From an uncultured Granulosicoccaceae bacterium (lineage in GTDB: Bacteria; Pseudomonadota; Gammaproteobacteria; Granulosicoccales; Granulosicoccaceae): a stretch of DNA of 64,000 bases. Location of the stretch: positions 1 through 64,000 of the forward strand of contig CALJNA010000044.1 of assembly GCA_937981955.1 (NCBI GenBank). Direction: 5' to 3'. Shown piece by piece: positions 1 through 8,657 of this stretch. Position numbers and translations under genes: made by a program. The notes under the pieces were generated by a model. It was not told where the DNA came from, ran no database searches, and saw only the letters and a list, made by a program, of their open reading frames with translations. Position 1 is the first letter of the stretch; the number at the start of each line of letters is the position of its first letter.

Positions 1-123
1 GTAATGGAAGTGGCTTTGTCCAAGCGTGCCAGCCTGAACGTTACCGGTTCGCCCGAGATTGATTACGCTGGTTCACACAGCAACGCGGTTATGTTTTTCC
101 AACTGAAAGTTCAGTTGCGATAA
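1..123 (+). CDS. C-terminal end of an unidentified protein (partial)
   Basis: An open frame enters from the left edge and stops at TAA 121-123, giving about 40 residues. The last stretch (AVMFFQLKVQLR) alternates polar and hydrophobic residues like a terminal beta strand, which would fit an outer-membrane barrel or a beta-rich secreted protein, but the final residue is Arg rather than the aromatic usual in porins. The family cannot be named from this fragment. A hairpin follows at 177-205. Confidence 0.5.
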   Translation, partial: VMEVALSKRASLNVTGSPEIDYAGSHSNAVMFFQLKVQLR

Positions 124-176
124 CACCGCATTAAACACAGCACGATACCAACAAACATAAAACGATTTACCCCCTT

Positions 177-205
177 CGGCTGGTCGGCATCACTGCGGCC
201 AGCCG
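177..205. terminator. Hairpin between convergent genes, possible terminator
   Basis: CGGCTGGTC (177-185) pairs with GGCCAGCCG (197-205), a 9-bp stem with one G-U pair and an 11-nt loop. It lies between the partial plus-strand gene and the minus-strand prmB stop, so it could serve both. The tract after it (CATTTT) is only weakly T-rich, so Rho-independent action is uncertain. Confidence 0.45.
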
Positions 206-209
206 CATT

Positions 210-1145
210 TTACAAACTGGTTTTTAAACCAGCTTCAATTTGAACCGCGTACTCAACCAGTTCCTCTCGTGTTAATGCAAACACACCCGACCCACCATTC
301 TGAAATTGCAGCCATAAAAACGGAACGTCGGGATAGGCTTCTTCCAGCGCCTGCGCACTGTTACCAACTTCAACGACCAGTAAACCCCGAGCGTTAAGAA
401 ATCGGGCAGCGTCGGCCAACATTTGCCTCACTAAATCCAAGCCATCGTGGCCAGCAGCAAGTCCCATCAAAGGTTCATGCTCGAATTCTTCGCCCATTTG
501 TTGAATATCATTGGCATCGACATAAGGTGGGTTGGAGATAATCAGATCGTAAGAACCAGATACGTTTTCAAACAACGAGCTGTGCACCAGATTGACTCGC
601 TGCTGAAGCTTATGACTGGCCACATTTTCTGCGGCCAGATTCAATGCATCGAGTGAGAGGTCGCTAGCATCGACTGCTGCATGTGGTACCTGAACCGCAC
701 AGGCAATTCCAATACAACCACCTCCGGTACATAAATCCAGAATGCTGGCAACGCTTTCAACTTCAATTAACTCGAAAAAGTCGTGCAGTATAAATTCTGC
801 CAGCGGTGAACGAGGCACCAATGCGCGATCATCTGATTTAAACGACAAACCGGCAAACCAGGCAGTACCGGTAATGTAAGCCGCAGGAATACGTTCATTG
901 ATCCGACGACTTAAAATGGCATTGCAGCGCAGAATTTCTGAGTCGGTTAAAGCTTGCTGATAATCTGGCGCTGTCACAGGTGACAATCCCAAGGCATACA
1001 TAATTAGCCAGCTGGCCTCAGACACAGCATCGTCAGTGCCATGACCGTAAACCAGCGAGTGCTGATCAAACGCAGCGGCGGCTATATTGATGGCACCGCC
1101 AACATCCAGTGGTGATCCGGGCTGTAATACAGATATTTCAGGCAT
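210..1145 (-). CDS. prmB: Ribosomal protein L3 N5-glutamine methyltransferase PrmB
   Basis: A class I SAM-dependent methyltransferase expected to methylate a glutamine of ribosomal protein L3. About 311 residues, normal for the family. The N-terminal helical domain contains RINERIPAAYITGTAWFAG and LVPRSP, which closely match PrmB. Then come the SAM-binding loop LDLCTGGGCIG near residue 135 and the catalytic NPPY near 205, which binds the target glutamine amide. ATG at 1145 is preferred; an in-frame TTG lies three codons upstream at 1154. HemK/PrmC is the alternative paralogue, but the RINERIPAAY and VPRSP segments favour PrmB. Transcribed alone, towards the left edge. Confidence 0.9.
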   Translation of the reverse strand: MPEISVLQPGSPLDVGGAINIAAAAFDQHSLVYGHGTDDAVSEASWLIMYALGLSPVTAPDYQQALTDSEILRCNAILSRRINERIPAAYITGTAWFAGLSFKSDDRALVPRSPLAEFILHDFFELIEVESVASILDLCTGGGCIGIACAVQVPHAAVDASDLSLDALNLAAENVASHKLQQRVNLVHSSLFENVSGSYDLIISNPPYVDANDIQQMGEEFEHEPLMGLAAGHDGLDLVRQMLADAARFLNARGLLVVEVGNSAQALEEAYPDVPFLWLQFQNGGSGVFALTREELVEYAVQIEAGLKTSL

Positions 1146-1426
1146 TGGCTGCAACCATTGACTCGTACTCTTCAGTATAATTGGAGCCGTGAATGAAAAT
1201 ACAGCCTCTTTTCAGAAACAGCCGGTTTTAAACATTGACGGGCGTTTTTCACCTCAGCAGCACTGTTTAGTTGATGGATGAAAGCAGAACGAATGATTTC
1301 AAGCTTCTCATTCGTTTAAAGCCTGACACCTTCAATTTCCGGCCTTTACCAATGTCGAGAATTCATCTCCTTGCATTGAAACCATCGGCTGTAACGGCAT
1401 TTACCGACGAGGCTAATTAGAAAACC

Positions 1427-2140
1427 GTGAAAAACATATCAAACGATAATCCAAAGCGTGCCAAAAACTGGGTGCCGATGTTGCTCATCGCCTGCGTAGC
1501 TATTGCAGCCGGCGTGTTCGCCGGAAGCCTGCGAATTGGCGACAAGAGCAACAATGCATCCAGCGATCAGCCCACTGAGCAACATGCACAATTAAGCAAA
1601 ATTGAATCACAGCTGGAAAATTCAACCTTGTTTCCGGACGACTTTAAAAGCGTCCCGCCGTTTTCCCTACTGCAAGCAGGTAACAAACCACTCACAGAAG
1701 CTGACTTGAAAGGCAAATGGACCGTGCTGTTTTTCGGTTTCACTAATTGCCCGGATATTTGTCCAATTACATTGGCAGAAATGAATGGCGTGGTAACTCA
1801 GTTCGCAAATGAAACCTTACCGATGCCACAAGTCTGGTTTATTACCGTTGACCCGGCACGCGACACAGTTGAAAAAATGACCGAGTATGTCGCTTATTTC
1901 AACGAAGAGTTTATTGGCGGGTCGGGCGATTTGACTGACATAACCGAACTCACCCGGTCACTAGGCATTGTTGCAAGCTATACCGCTTCCAGCTCCGGCG
2001 ATAACACGTACTCGGTTGACCACACTGCATCCATGCTGGTGATTGACCCTGAGCTGCGCGTTCGCGCCAAATTGAACGCGCCACACAAAGCCGATACGAT
2101 TGCGGCCGATTTGAAAACACTATTGACAAACTTTAATTAG
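1427..2140 (+). CDS. SCO1/SenC family copper metallochaperone
   Basis: A membrane-anchored, thioredoxin-fold copper chaperone for assembly of the CuA site of cytochrome c oxidase. One membrane segment lies at about residues 16-34, then a periplasmic domain. The copper ligands are Cys108 and Cys112 in CPDIC, plus His199 in the VDHTASM segment, all in the family arrangement. The start is GTG at 1427, with a GAGG element rather far upstream. The PCuAC protein downstream on the same strand supports joint copper delivery to a terminal oxidase. The 272 bp before the gene hold no other ORF and no clear regulatory motif. Confidence 0.9.
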   Translation: MKNISNDNPKRAKNWVPMLLIACVAIAAGVFAGSLRIGDKSNNASSDQPTEQHAQLSKIESQLENSTLFPDDFKSVPPFSLLQAGNKPLTEADLKGKWTVLFFGFTNCPDICPITLAEMNGVVTQFANETLPMPQVWFITVDPARDTVEKMTEYVAYFNEEFIGGSGDLTDITELTRSLGIVASYTASSSGDNTYSVDHTASMLVIDPELRVRAKLNAPHKADTIAADLKTLLTNFN

Positions 2141-2263
2141 GTGGTTGCGTTGTCCAGTCGTTCCGACTTGTTATGCTTACAAGCACCTTTACGTGTTAAC
2201 GTCTCAGGCTGACACTCTCGACGTCACACGGCAACTTTAACAACCTGATTGCTACTGAACACA

Positions 2264-2806
2264 ATGCGAAATCTAATTATTTTTCTTGGCCTGTGGTCCG
2301 CTTCAGTCTTTGCGACTGACTTTCCAATGATTATCGACCCGGTAGTATCTGCAACACCGCCGGGTGCCAAAGTGACTGCCGGGTACTTAACATTGGTTAA
2401 TGAGTCTGACAAGGACATCATTATAAACGGTGCATACAGTCCGACTATCGCCAAAGTAGAAATCCACTTGTCCAGGATCAAGAATGATGTTGCTTCCATG
2501 GAAAAACTGGATTCAGTAACGGTTAAATCAGGAGAAAAACTTGAATTCAAACATGGCTCGTATCATCTCATGCTAATGGAGCTAACCGGCCCCCTTAAAG
2601 AAAATGACTTAGTCGATGTTATCTTGTCCACCTCTATTGGCGACATGCTTATCGAAATGCCTGTAAAAAAACCCGGAATGCATACCGAAGGTTCATCACA
2701 TGGTGAAATGTCCAAAGACGATAAGGCCAAGATGGCCATTGAAAGTCATGAAAACATGAAAAAAGACGGCGATATGCATACCGGACAAACTAAAACCGTT
2801 CATTGA
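2264..2806 (+). CDS. PCuAC family periplasmic copper chaperone
   Basis: A copper(I) chaperone of the PCuAC (DUF461) type, about 180 residues. The signature H-X10-M-X21-H-X-M is met exactly by His68, Met79, His101 and Met103. A signal peptide (MRNLIIFLGLWSASVFA) leads. The C-terminal ~45 residues are rich in His, Met and Lys, a second possible copper-binding tail. ATG 2264 is preferred over an in-frame TTG at 2249 because the signal peptide begins there. With the upstream Sco protein it forms a copper-loading pair for cytochrome oxidase. Confidence 0.88.
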   Translation: MRNLIIFLGLWSASVFATDFPMIIDPVVSATPPGAKVTAGYLTLVNESDKDIIINGAYSPTIAKVEIHLSRIKNDVASMEKLDSVTVKSGEKLEFKHGSYHLMLMELTGPLKENDLVDVILSTSIGDMLIEMPVKKPGMHTEGSSHGEMSKDDKAKMAIESHENMKKDGDMHTGQTKTVH

Positions 2807-2848
2807 GCAAGTTGCCTGACTTTCGGTAATAACGCGGAGAATCCCAAG

Positions 2849-3700
2849 ATGCTGGCAGACTGGCTAAAGACGCTACCACTTTATCCCCTGCCACATCATC
2901 TGATATCACGGCTTGTCTTCTGGCTGACTCGACAGGAGTCAAGATTGACGCTGCCTGCGATCAAACGCTTCGCCCGTATATTTAATGTTGAGATGAACGA
3001 TGCGGTTGAGCCAGATCTTGCGCACTACCGTACATTCAATGCCTTTTTTACACGTGCCTTATCCTCTGATGCCAGGCCGATTACCGAAGGTGTGGGTGAA
3101 ATAGCTTGTCCGGCCGATGGTCGAATCTCAGCTATTGGCAACATTGATTCGGGCAGAATTTTTCAAGCCAAGAAACAAGACTATTCTCTGCTAACTCTGC
3201 TCGGTGGCGATCAGCAAGCTGCAGAGCGGCTAAACAATGGCAGATTTGCCACTATCTATCTTTCTCCACGAGACTATCACCGCCTGCATATGCCTGTTAG
3301 CGGACAATTAAAAAGTCAAACACATGTACCGGGGCGCCTTTTCAGTGTTGGACCGCACACAGTACGAACCCTCAATAATTTGTTTGCGCGCAATGAACGA
3401 GTTGTTGCACAGTTTGAAACCGAATACGGTCTCATGGCTCTGGTACTGGTTGGAGCCATTAATGTTGCTGCAATTGAGACCGTTTGGCACGGACTTGTTA
3501 CACCACCAAAAGGCAAACAGATATCGCGTATAGATTACGCTACAGAAGACGCGCTCAGTTTAAACCGGGGCGATGAGATGGGCCGCTTTAACATGGGCTC
3601 AACAATCATTGTTCTACTGGAAAATCCGGCCAAATGGCGTGTCGACATGGCTAGCGGGGATGCGGTTCGTATGGGTCAGTTTTTAGGAAATTGCACCTAG
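2849..3700 (+). CDS. psd: Phosphatidylserine decarboxylase proenzyme
   Basis: Converts phosphatidylserine to phosphatidylethanolamine at the inner membrane. 283 residues, usual for the bacterial short form. Self-cleavage would occur in NMGST before Ser251, which becomes the pyruvoyl group of the alpha chain. CPADGRI and the YLSPRDYHRLHMP segment, with its family Asp/His residues, are present. A GGAGA ribosome site precedes ATG 2849. It follows the copper genes by 42 bp and precedes a gene of unknown role. No frame damage is seen. Confidence 0.95.
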   Translation: MLADWLKTLPLYPLPHHLISRLVFWLTRQESRLTLPAIKRFARIFNVEMNDAVEPDLAHYRTFNAFFTRALSSDARPITEGVGEIACPADGRISAIGNIDSGRIFQAKKQDYSLLTLLGGDQQAAERLNNGRFATIYLSPRDYHRLHMPVSGQLKSQTHVPGRLFSVGPHTVRTLNNLFARNERVVAQFETEYGLMALVLVGAINVAAIETVWHGLVTPPKGKQISRIDYATEDALSLNRGDEMGRFNMGSTIIVLLENPAKWRVDMASGDAVRMGQFLGNCT

Positions 3701-3787
3701 ATAAAGGAGTGGATTTAGTTTTTATCCGGCACATTTTTTGCCAGTAAACCCTTGACAGCCTTATCCGCTTTCATCAGACGCAATCAT

Positions 3788-4480
3788 ATGACTACCAATA
3801 GCGCATTCGCTGAAGCGTTACCCAACAATAATTCAGATTCGAGATTCCGTACGATTATCTATACCAGCGGTAGTGGCAGGCTCAAAGGATTCCAGCGTAC
3901 CTACACCATGGAGAGCGCAGATAACGAAGTCATGTTTACTGCTGATACGTTTGGCCACTATTTTGGTGAAAAAGTCGAATTGGAAGATATAAGGTCTGAC
4001 AAGCCAAGTGTCTATCTGATGAAGCCGAATCGAAAGTTGCTTAATAATGGTTTTACCCTGCTCGATGACAAAGACGAAGTTGTACTCACTATATTCTTGA
4101 GACAAAAGGCAGGAATACGCGTTGTCAATGAAAGCAATGGCACTGAACTCTCTACCAAAAGAGCGTTTGTGAAAAAAAGCGACAGCAAAATGGACAAGCT
4201 AGTAAACGCACTGGATGAGTATGATGCAGTAGACGAATACTATATTGTATTGAACGGTGAAAACCTGCTTTACGCAAATTACGGTTCGCGAGTTATAGAA
4301 CAAGCGGAAGAATCTCCACTTCCCAATACAAAACTTGGCCGGCTAAAAAAATGGTTTACTACCACCAGTGAACCAAGCATCCATATTGACTCGGTAACAG
4401 TTAGTAGCGACGTAGATGATTTGATGCTATTTACTATTGCGATGGTACAACATGAATTCACCTACGCCAGAAGCCGCTAA
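3788..4480 (+). CDS. LURP-one/tubby-C-terminal-like protein (tentative)
   Basis: A 230-residue soluble protein without signal peptide or membrane segment. The middle has a run of short beta strands of the pattern 'RTYTMES.DNEVMFTAD', 'YLMKPNRKLLNNGFTLLDDKDEVVLTI', which recalls the LURP-one/scramblase (tubby-like) beta-barrel fold, where lipid or membrane interaction is suspected. This is a fold impression, not a firm match. ATG 3788 is preferred; an in-frame TTG at 3752 would add 12 residues without family support. It lies directly after psd on the same strand, so a membrane-lipid role is conceivable but only inferred. Confidence 0.5.
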   Translation: MTTNSAFAEALPNNNSDSRFRTIIYTSGSGRLKGFQRTYTMESADNEVMFTADTFGHYFGEKVELEDIRSDKPSVYLMKPNRKLLNNGFTLLDDKDEVVLTIFLRQKAGIRVVNESNGTELSTKRAFVKKSDSKMDKLVNALDEYDAVDEYYIVLNGENLLYANYGSRVIEQAEESPLPNTKLGRLKKWFTTTSEPSIHIDSVTVSSDVDDLMLFTIAMVQHEFTYARSR

Positions 4481-4513
4481 TTCGATGCAGCAAGAGCTAT
4501 CCGGAATTTAAAA

Positions 4514-5374
4514 TCAAGAAATTGCACGACTCAACACTGCCGACACACCTGGGGTTGGCAACTCCAGCTCCTTTGCTCTGCGCATTACAACACGTAAATC
4601 GATCGGTAAACCGGCAATCCCAACACCGCTAACCGCTTCTAACCGATCGGCGTAGTCAATGTTCCAATGATCAAGCATTCGCACACCAAATTCGTATCGG
4701 CTCATGGATTCATCACCCACTATGTTCATGGTCCCGGATTCATTCAAATGATCAAGAGCCAGCGAACATATACTTTGCGACAGCGCAGTGCATTCCACAG
4801 GCTGCCTGATAACATCGGTAAATAATTTAAGTGTGTCACCAGCATTAAGGCGCTTAACGAACCCTTCGGTTCCTCTGTCCATCGTCTGCGTTCCGTAGAT
4901 CAACGAGGTACGCACAATTATGGCTGAAGGCATATAAGATCTGATTAAGGCTTCACCACGGGCTTTACTTACTGCATAAGCGTTTTCCGGCAGCGGCGAC
5001 GTAGGTGCATCATCAGCATACGGAGCCGCATGGCCATTAAAAACCGTGTCGGAAGAAACTGCTACGAGGCGACAATCTGTTTCACGAGACGCTTCAGCTA
5101 CATGGCCGGTGCCAATTTCGTTAATAGCAAACATATCTTCATCGCTTCCACCCGGATTACACGCCGCACAGTGAATGATCGCATCAGGCTGCTCAGTCTT
5201 TACTATATCCAGTAGCGCCCCACGATCGGTAATATCAACTGATATCGCATTGGCTTGGCTGTGTATTACATTGGCATTCCGGGCAAGACCGATTACATCA
5301 GCCCGTTTTGCGACAACCGGTATTAACGCTTGCGATAAGTAACCGCTTGCTCCTGTAATAATGACTTTTTTCAT
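4514..5374 (-). CDS. SDR family NAD(P)-dependent oxidoreductase, RmlD-like
   Basis: An extended short-chain dehydrogenase of 286 residues resembling dTDP-4-dehydrorhamnose reductases. The nucleotide-binding glycine motif GASGYLSQAL is at the N-terminus, VDITD follows after the second strand, and the catalytic YAVSK (Tyr-x3-Lys) is near residue 132. Its ATG overlaps the stop of the upstream HExxH gene (ATGA at 5371-5374), so translation is probably coupled. It is the last gene of the efp-epmA set. The substrate is unknown; no rhamnose genes are nearby. Confidence 0.8.
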   Translation of the reverse strand: MKKVIITGASGYLSQALIPVVAKRADVIGLARNANVIHSQANAISVDITDRGALLDIVKTEQPDAIIHCAACNPGGSDEDMFAINEIGTGHVAEASRETDCRLVAVSSDTVFNGHAAPYADDAPTSPLPENAYAVSKARGEALIRSYMPSAIIVRTSLIYGTQTMDRGTEGFVKRLNAGDTLKLFTDVIRQPVECTALSQSICSLALDHLNESGTMNIVGDESMSRYEFGVRMLDHWNIDYADRLEAVSGVGIAGLPIDLRVVMRRAKELELPTPGVSAVLSRAIS

Positions 5375-5829
5375 ACGTAGTCAATATTTTTTGCGCGTAA
5401 AAAATCCAAAGCATCGCTTGCATCGTTTTCGAACCATGCCTTGGTAGAACCAAGACGGAACGAGTATCCCCACGCGTCCATATCAGCCATGATTCGAGCA
5501 CTGCCCACGCCATTCAATTGATCGGCAAGCAGGATTTGCAGGTAGCACACACCATTTTCTTCCATGGCGCTACCGCCCGCATCGGTATGCAGTGTTTGCC
5601 TTCTTTGTTCATCCATTAACAACCAGTGACAACCCTCATGTAGCACAGAATGGATTGGTGTATCCAGTCTGGCGTATAGGGTGTTGGCAATCAGCCCGGC
5701 TTCATCATCCCCCCAATGGCTGCCTGGAATCTCACAACCAGCCTCAACCAATTCTATGAGTAAACCATGCTGTGAGAATAGTGCTTGCAAGTGTTCCATG
5801 CCAATGTCAATGACTCGGAGTACGTTCAT
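5371..5829 (-). CDS. Conserved hypothetical protein with HExxH zincin-like motif
   Basis: A 152-residue soluble protein of no named family. It contains HEGCH (residues 64-68), an exact HExxH motif preceded by hydrophobic residues, and about 22 residues later MEENGVCYLQ, whose glutamates could be the third zinc ligand as in gluzincins. There is no signal peptide. ATGA overlaps join it to epmA upstream (5826-5829) and to the SDR gene downstream (5371-5374), so it is made from the efp-epmA message. A peptidase or metal-binding role is inferred from the motif alone. Confidence 0.75.
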   Translation of the reverse strand: MNVLRVIDIGMEHLQALFSQHGLLIELVEAGCEIPGSHWGDDEAGLIANTLYARLDTPIHSVLHEGCHWLLMDEQRRQTLHTDAGGSAMEENGVCYLQILLADQLNGVGSARIMADMDAWGYSFRLGSTKAWFENDASDALDFLRAKNIDYV

Positions 5830-6803
5830 GCGCGCGCGCTCGAAAAAGCCAGTACATCATCAATATGTTCGGCACCACTGATTAATAGCATTAAACGATC
5901 GAGGCCCAGGGCAACACCAGCACAATCCGGTAATCCATTAGACAAAGCATCGATTAAATGTTCGTCCAGCGGCACCGATTTTTCCTTGCGCTCTACACGA
6001 ATGCGCTGTTCGTTCTGGAATCTTTCCAGCTGCTCTTTAGGATCACACAGTTCGTGAAAGCCATTAGCAAGCTCCAACTTTCCCCAGTAAAGTTCAAAGC
6101 GCTCAGCTACTATTGTGTTGTCGTTGTTTTTGGCGATTTTAGCAAGGGCCGCTTGCGATGCGGGATAGTCAACAACGTAAGTTGGTTGACTATCAGAAAA
6201 TTCGGATACAACAAATTCATCCATCAGCAAGTCCATCGCTGCATCAAGATCAGAACCAATAGATACAGGGTAAGATCGATTGTTCTCTGAAAATACACGC
6301 TCAATATCAACCGGGCCAATTTTATCGAACGCTTTTCCACACACACCGGAAACCGCATCGGTATAGCGCACTGTTGCCGGAGTAAGACAGGACAGACCAA
6401 ACACACTTAACACTCTGCCAAGCAGCGCGCTTACATCGTCCATGAGTTCCACGTGATTCAATCCAACTCGGTACCATTCGAGCAAACTGAATTCGGCATT
6501 GTGGAATCGCCCTGCTTCACCATCACGAAAAACGGTAGCGATTTGATAGATATCGGTCGCATAAGCAGCAACCAGTCGTTTCATTGGGAATTCCGGCGAG
6601 GTATGCAAGTAACGATCGCCAACCTGAAAGCTATGTATGTTCGGATCGGTTGCAGCAGCTCGAGACAATGCAGGAGTGACCACTTCCAACACATCGCTCT
6701 CTTGCATGTAGCTTCGAATGCAATTCCGCAGCTTCGAAGCTTGTTGCAAAACAGCGAGCGACGCTCCAGGGCGCCAGGCCGTACTACTCACACGAACAGA
6801 CAA
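5826..6803 (-). CDS. epmA: EF-P--(R)-beta-lysine ligase EpmA (GenX/PoxA)
   Basis: A class II lysyl-tRNA-synthetase-like enzyme without an anticodon domain (325 residues). It attaches (R)-beta-lysine to a conserved lysine of EF-P. Class II motif 2 is seen as FRDGEAGRFHNAEFSLLEWY, and motif 3 as GVALGLDRLMLL near the C-terminus; ELANGFHELCD is typical of EpmA. It begins 12 bp after the efp stop, a direct enzyme-substrate pairing. The start is uncertain: TTG 6803 gives the best match to family N-termini, and GTG 6791 is possible. EpmB, the aminomutase that makes beta-lysine, is not in this window. Confidence 0.93.
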   Translation of the reverse strand: MSVRVSSTAWRPGASLAVLQQASKLRNCIRSYMQESDVLEVVTPALSRAAATDPNIHSFQVGDRYLHTSPEFPMKRLVAAYATDIYQIATVFRDGEAGRFHNAEFSLLEWYRVGLNHVELMDDVSALLGRVLSVFGLSCLTPATVRYTDAVSGVCGKAFDKIGPVDIERVFSENNRSYPVSIGSDLDAAMDLLMDEFVVSEFSDSQPTYVVDYPASQAALAKIAKNNDNTIVAERFELYWGKLELANGFHELCDPKEQLERFQNEQRIRVERKEKSVPLDEHLIDALSNGLPDCAGVALGLDRLMLLISGAEHIDDVLAFSSARA

Positions 6804-6815
6804 GCAATATCAGAT

Positions 6816-7385
6816 TTACGATTTAACACGCGAAACATACTCGCCAGTGCGAGTATCGATTTTGATCAACTCACCCTCTTCGATAAACAAGGGCACTTTG
6901 ACGACCGCACCCGTATCCATATAAGCCGGTTTCGTACCACCGGTTGCCGTATCACCGCGAAGACCGGGATCGGTTTGCTTGATAGCCATTTCTACAAAGT
7001 TGGGCGGCGACACTGCCAAAGGCTGACCATTGAACAAGGTTACTTCACACATGGCCTCCTCAATTAACCACAGGTGACTGTCGCCAATCGCTGTTTTATC
7101 AGCAGCCAGTTGCTCGAAAGATTTAGGATCCATGAAGTGCCACAGTTCACCGTCTGAATACAGGTATTGCATTTCCGTATCCATGACATCCGCACCCTCG
7201 ACCGATTCACCTGATTTGAAGGTTCGCTCTACCGTCCGCCCTGTTTTCAGATTACGGACTTTGGTACGCGTAAATGCCTGACCCTTCCCGGGTTTGACGA
7301 ACTCATTTTCCACAATGGTGTGCGGGTCGCCGTCGAGCATGATCTTCAGACCACCCTTGAATTCATTAGTGTTGTAATTGGCCAT
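6816..7385 (-). CDS. efp: Translation elongation factor P
   Basis: 189 residues, usual length. EF-P binds between the P and E sites and relieves stalling at polyproline stretches. The modified lysine is Lys34 in KPGKGQAF, at the tip of the N-terminal KOW-like domain; two OB-fold domains follow. Lys34 together with the adjacent epmA indicates beta-lysylation. A TATAAT-like -10 (7424-7429, minus strand) overlaps a 9-bp inverted repeat upstream. It heads a four-gene operon: efp, epmA, HExxH protein, SDR. Confidence 0.97.
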   Translation of the reverse strand: MANYNTNEFKGGLKIMLDGDPHTIVENEFVKPGKGQAFTRTKVRNLKTGRTVERTFKSGESVEGADVMDTEMQYLYSDGELWHFMDPKSFEQLAADKTAIGDSHLWLIEEAMCEVTLFNGQPLAVSPPNFVEMAIKQTDPGLRGDTATGGTKPAYMDTGAVVKVPLFIEEGELIKIDTRTGEYVSRVKS

Positions 7386-7423
7386 AAATACGTTTCTGAG
7401 GTTGCGTTGCCCGTCTTGACCAC

Positions 7424-7463
7424 ATTATAGCGCGCTTAATCACCGCAGCGCACCAGCGCGCTA
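7424..7463 (-). promoter_or_regulatory. Putative efp promoter -10 overlapped by inverted repeat
   Basis: On the minus strand TATAAT occurs at 7429-7424, 39 bp before the efp ATG. TAGCGCGCT (7428-7436) and AGCGCGCTA (7455-7463) form a perfect 9-bp inverted repeat with an 18-bp spacer, just upstream of and touching this -10. No good -35 is present at 16-18 bp, which would suit an activated or operator-controlled promoter. The repeat also sits in the leader region of the divergent gene at 7579. Confidence 0.4.
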
Positions 7464-7578
7464 ATTTCATACCACCAGAGACGTGCAATTTCCGTGTAGA
7501 GAGCTACACTCCTTTTGGTGCTTGAGCGTTTCTCAAGCGCTCAAAAATAGCTGGCTTAAGGACAACAGAGTCTCCATT

Positions 7579-8598
7579 GTGAACCAAAATATCCCACCAT
7601 TAAGTTGCATGGTGCTGGCCCAACAGGATGAACACCACAAGCTGGTGAGCAGCTGGCTGGGGGTTAGCAAACGGGTGGGCAGTGTCACAGCCGTGCGAAA
7701 TGAGCAAAGCCTTCTCAGGCACCTAATTAGCGGTGCCGCCTGCCACCTGTGCATCGTTGTGGTAGAAAATCGCGAGCAAACCTTACCGGCTTGCACGCTC
7801 CATTATCCTGACATGCGACTGCTTGTGTTATCGGTTTCACGTAAAACCGGAAAACTCAGCAACTGGTTGCAACAAGGTGCAACCGATGCCATCAGCCTGC
7901 AAAGGCCAGTGGCAGCCCAGCATGCAATCGGTCGCCTGATCGACGAGTGCGTCACGCAGCTGACAACGAATTGGTACGCAGCGCGAGTTAATCAGCTCGA
8001 AAAGGAAATCACAAATTTAAAGTCCTCGCTAAAACACAACAAGCGCTCGTTTGCTATTACGGCAAGCAACGATACCGAGCACACATCAAGCGAGCTGAAC
8101 GAAGCCGACTTGAACTGCATTAAAGAACCCGTAATACAAAACATCCCTGCTGATCACACGCTGGAAGATTCTGAAACGGATACTCAATTTCAACCAACGG
8201 TCATGGCACGATTACAAAAATTGTTGCATACAGAAATTAAAGCACCTCGATTCACCGCCATGTTGGTACGCATCCTAACTGAGAAACCAAACCCGGATAT
8301 TCAGGATTCAGATACGAGTGTTCAGGAACTGACATTAAGTCGAGCCAAGGATGCACTGCGAAACCAGATGCAACAAGGCACAATTCTCGATCAGGTTAAT
8401 TCAAACGCGTTGTTGTTGATTCAATCCAGCGACATTGAACCCACCTCAAGAGATGCAGCAAATCGCGTTAGAGAATGGCTTGGTTCACTCGATGGATTAA
8501 TAGACTCCGACAAGGATGTTCGTATCAATACCATGTCGCTACCCGCCAAAACACGAATCAGTGTTGATGAAGTGGTAGCTCGATTAGAAGCACACTAG
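7579..8598 (+). CDS. Receiver-like plus degenerate GGDEF-like protein
   Basis: About 339 residues with no close family. The first ~120 residues read like a receiver domain that lost its acidic pocket (MVLAQQDEHHK, then a 'PDMRLLVLSV' strand). A predicted coiled coil (RVNQLEKEITNLKSSL) follows. The last ~150 residues have the periodicity of a GGDEF domain ('LSRAKDALRNQM', 'NSNALLLIQSS', 'AANRVREWLGS', 'ISVDEVVARLEAH') but no GG[D/E]EF signature, so no cyclase activity is expected. GTG 7579 follows an AGAG element at 8 bp; ATG 7609 is an alternative, and the longest frame opens at GTG 7483. A regulatory scaffold is the best guess. Confidence 0.6.
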   Translation: MNQNIPPLSCMVLAQQDEHHKLVSSWLGVSKRVGSVTAVRNEQSLLRHLISGAACHLCIVVVENREQTLPACTLHYPDMRLLVLSVSRKTGKLSNWLQQGATDAISLQRPVAAQHAIGRLIDECVTQLTTNWYAARVNQLEKEITNLKSSLKHNKRSFAITASNDTEHTSSELNEADLNCIKEPVIQNIPADHTLEDSETDTQFQPTVMARLQKLLHTEIKAPRFTAMLVRILTEKPNPDIQDSDTSVQELTLSRAKDALRNQMQQGTILDQVNSNALLLIQSSDIEPTSRDAANRVREWLGSLDGLIDSDKDVRINTMSLPAKTRISVDEVVARLEAH

Positions 8599-8657
8599 TG
8601 TTTCTGTTGATAACGTGAAAACCAGGCTGACCGATCGTATTGGAGCGCTGTGCCCCA

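Noticed and set aside
3588-3605. Phosphatidylserine decarboxylase cleavage site reads NMGST instead of LGST
   Set aside because: The Gly-Ser-Thr needed for self-cleavage is intact and Met before Gly is common in Gammaproteobacteria.
3752-3780. TTGACA upstream of the LURP-one-like gene as a -35 element
   Set aside because: No acceptable -10 at 16-18 bp downstream.
6453-7067. 204-codon plus-strand ORF
   Set aside because: Lies opposite epmA and efp, both well supported, and shows no domain of its own.
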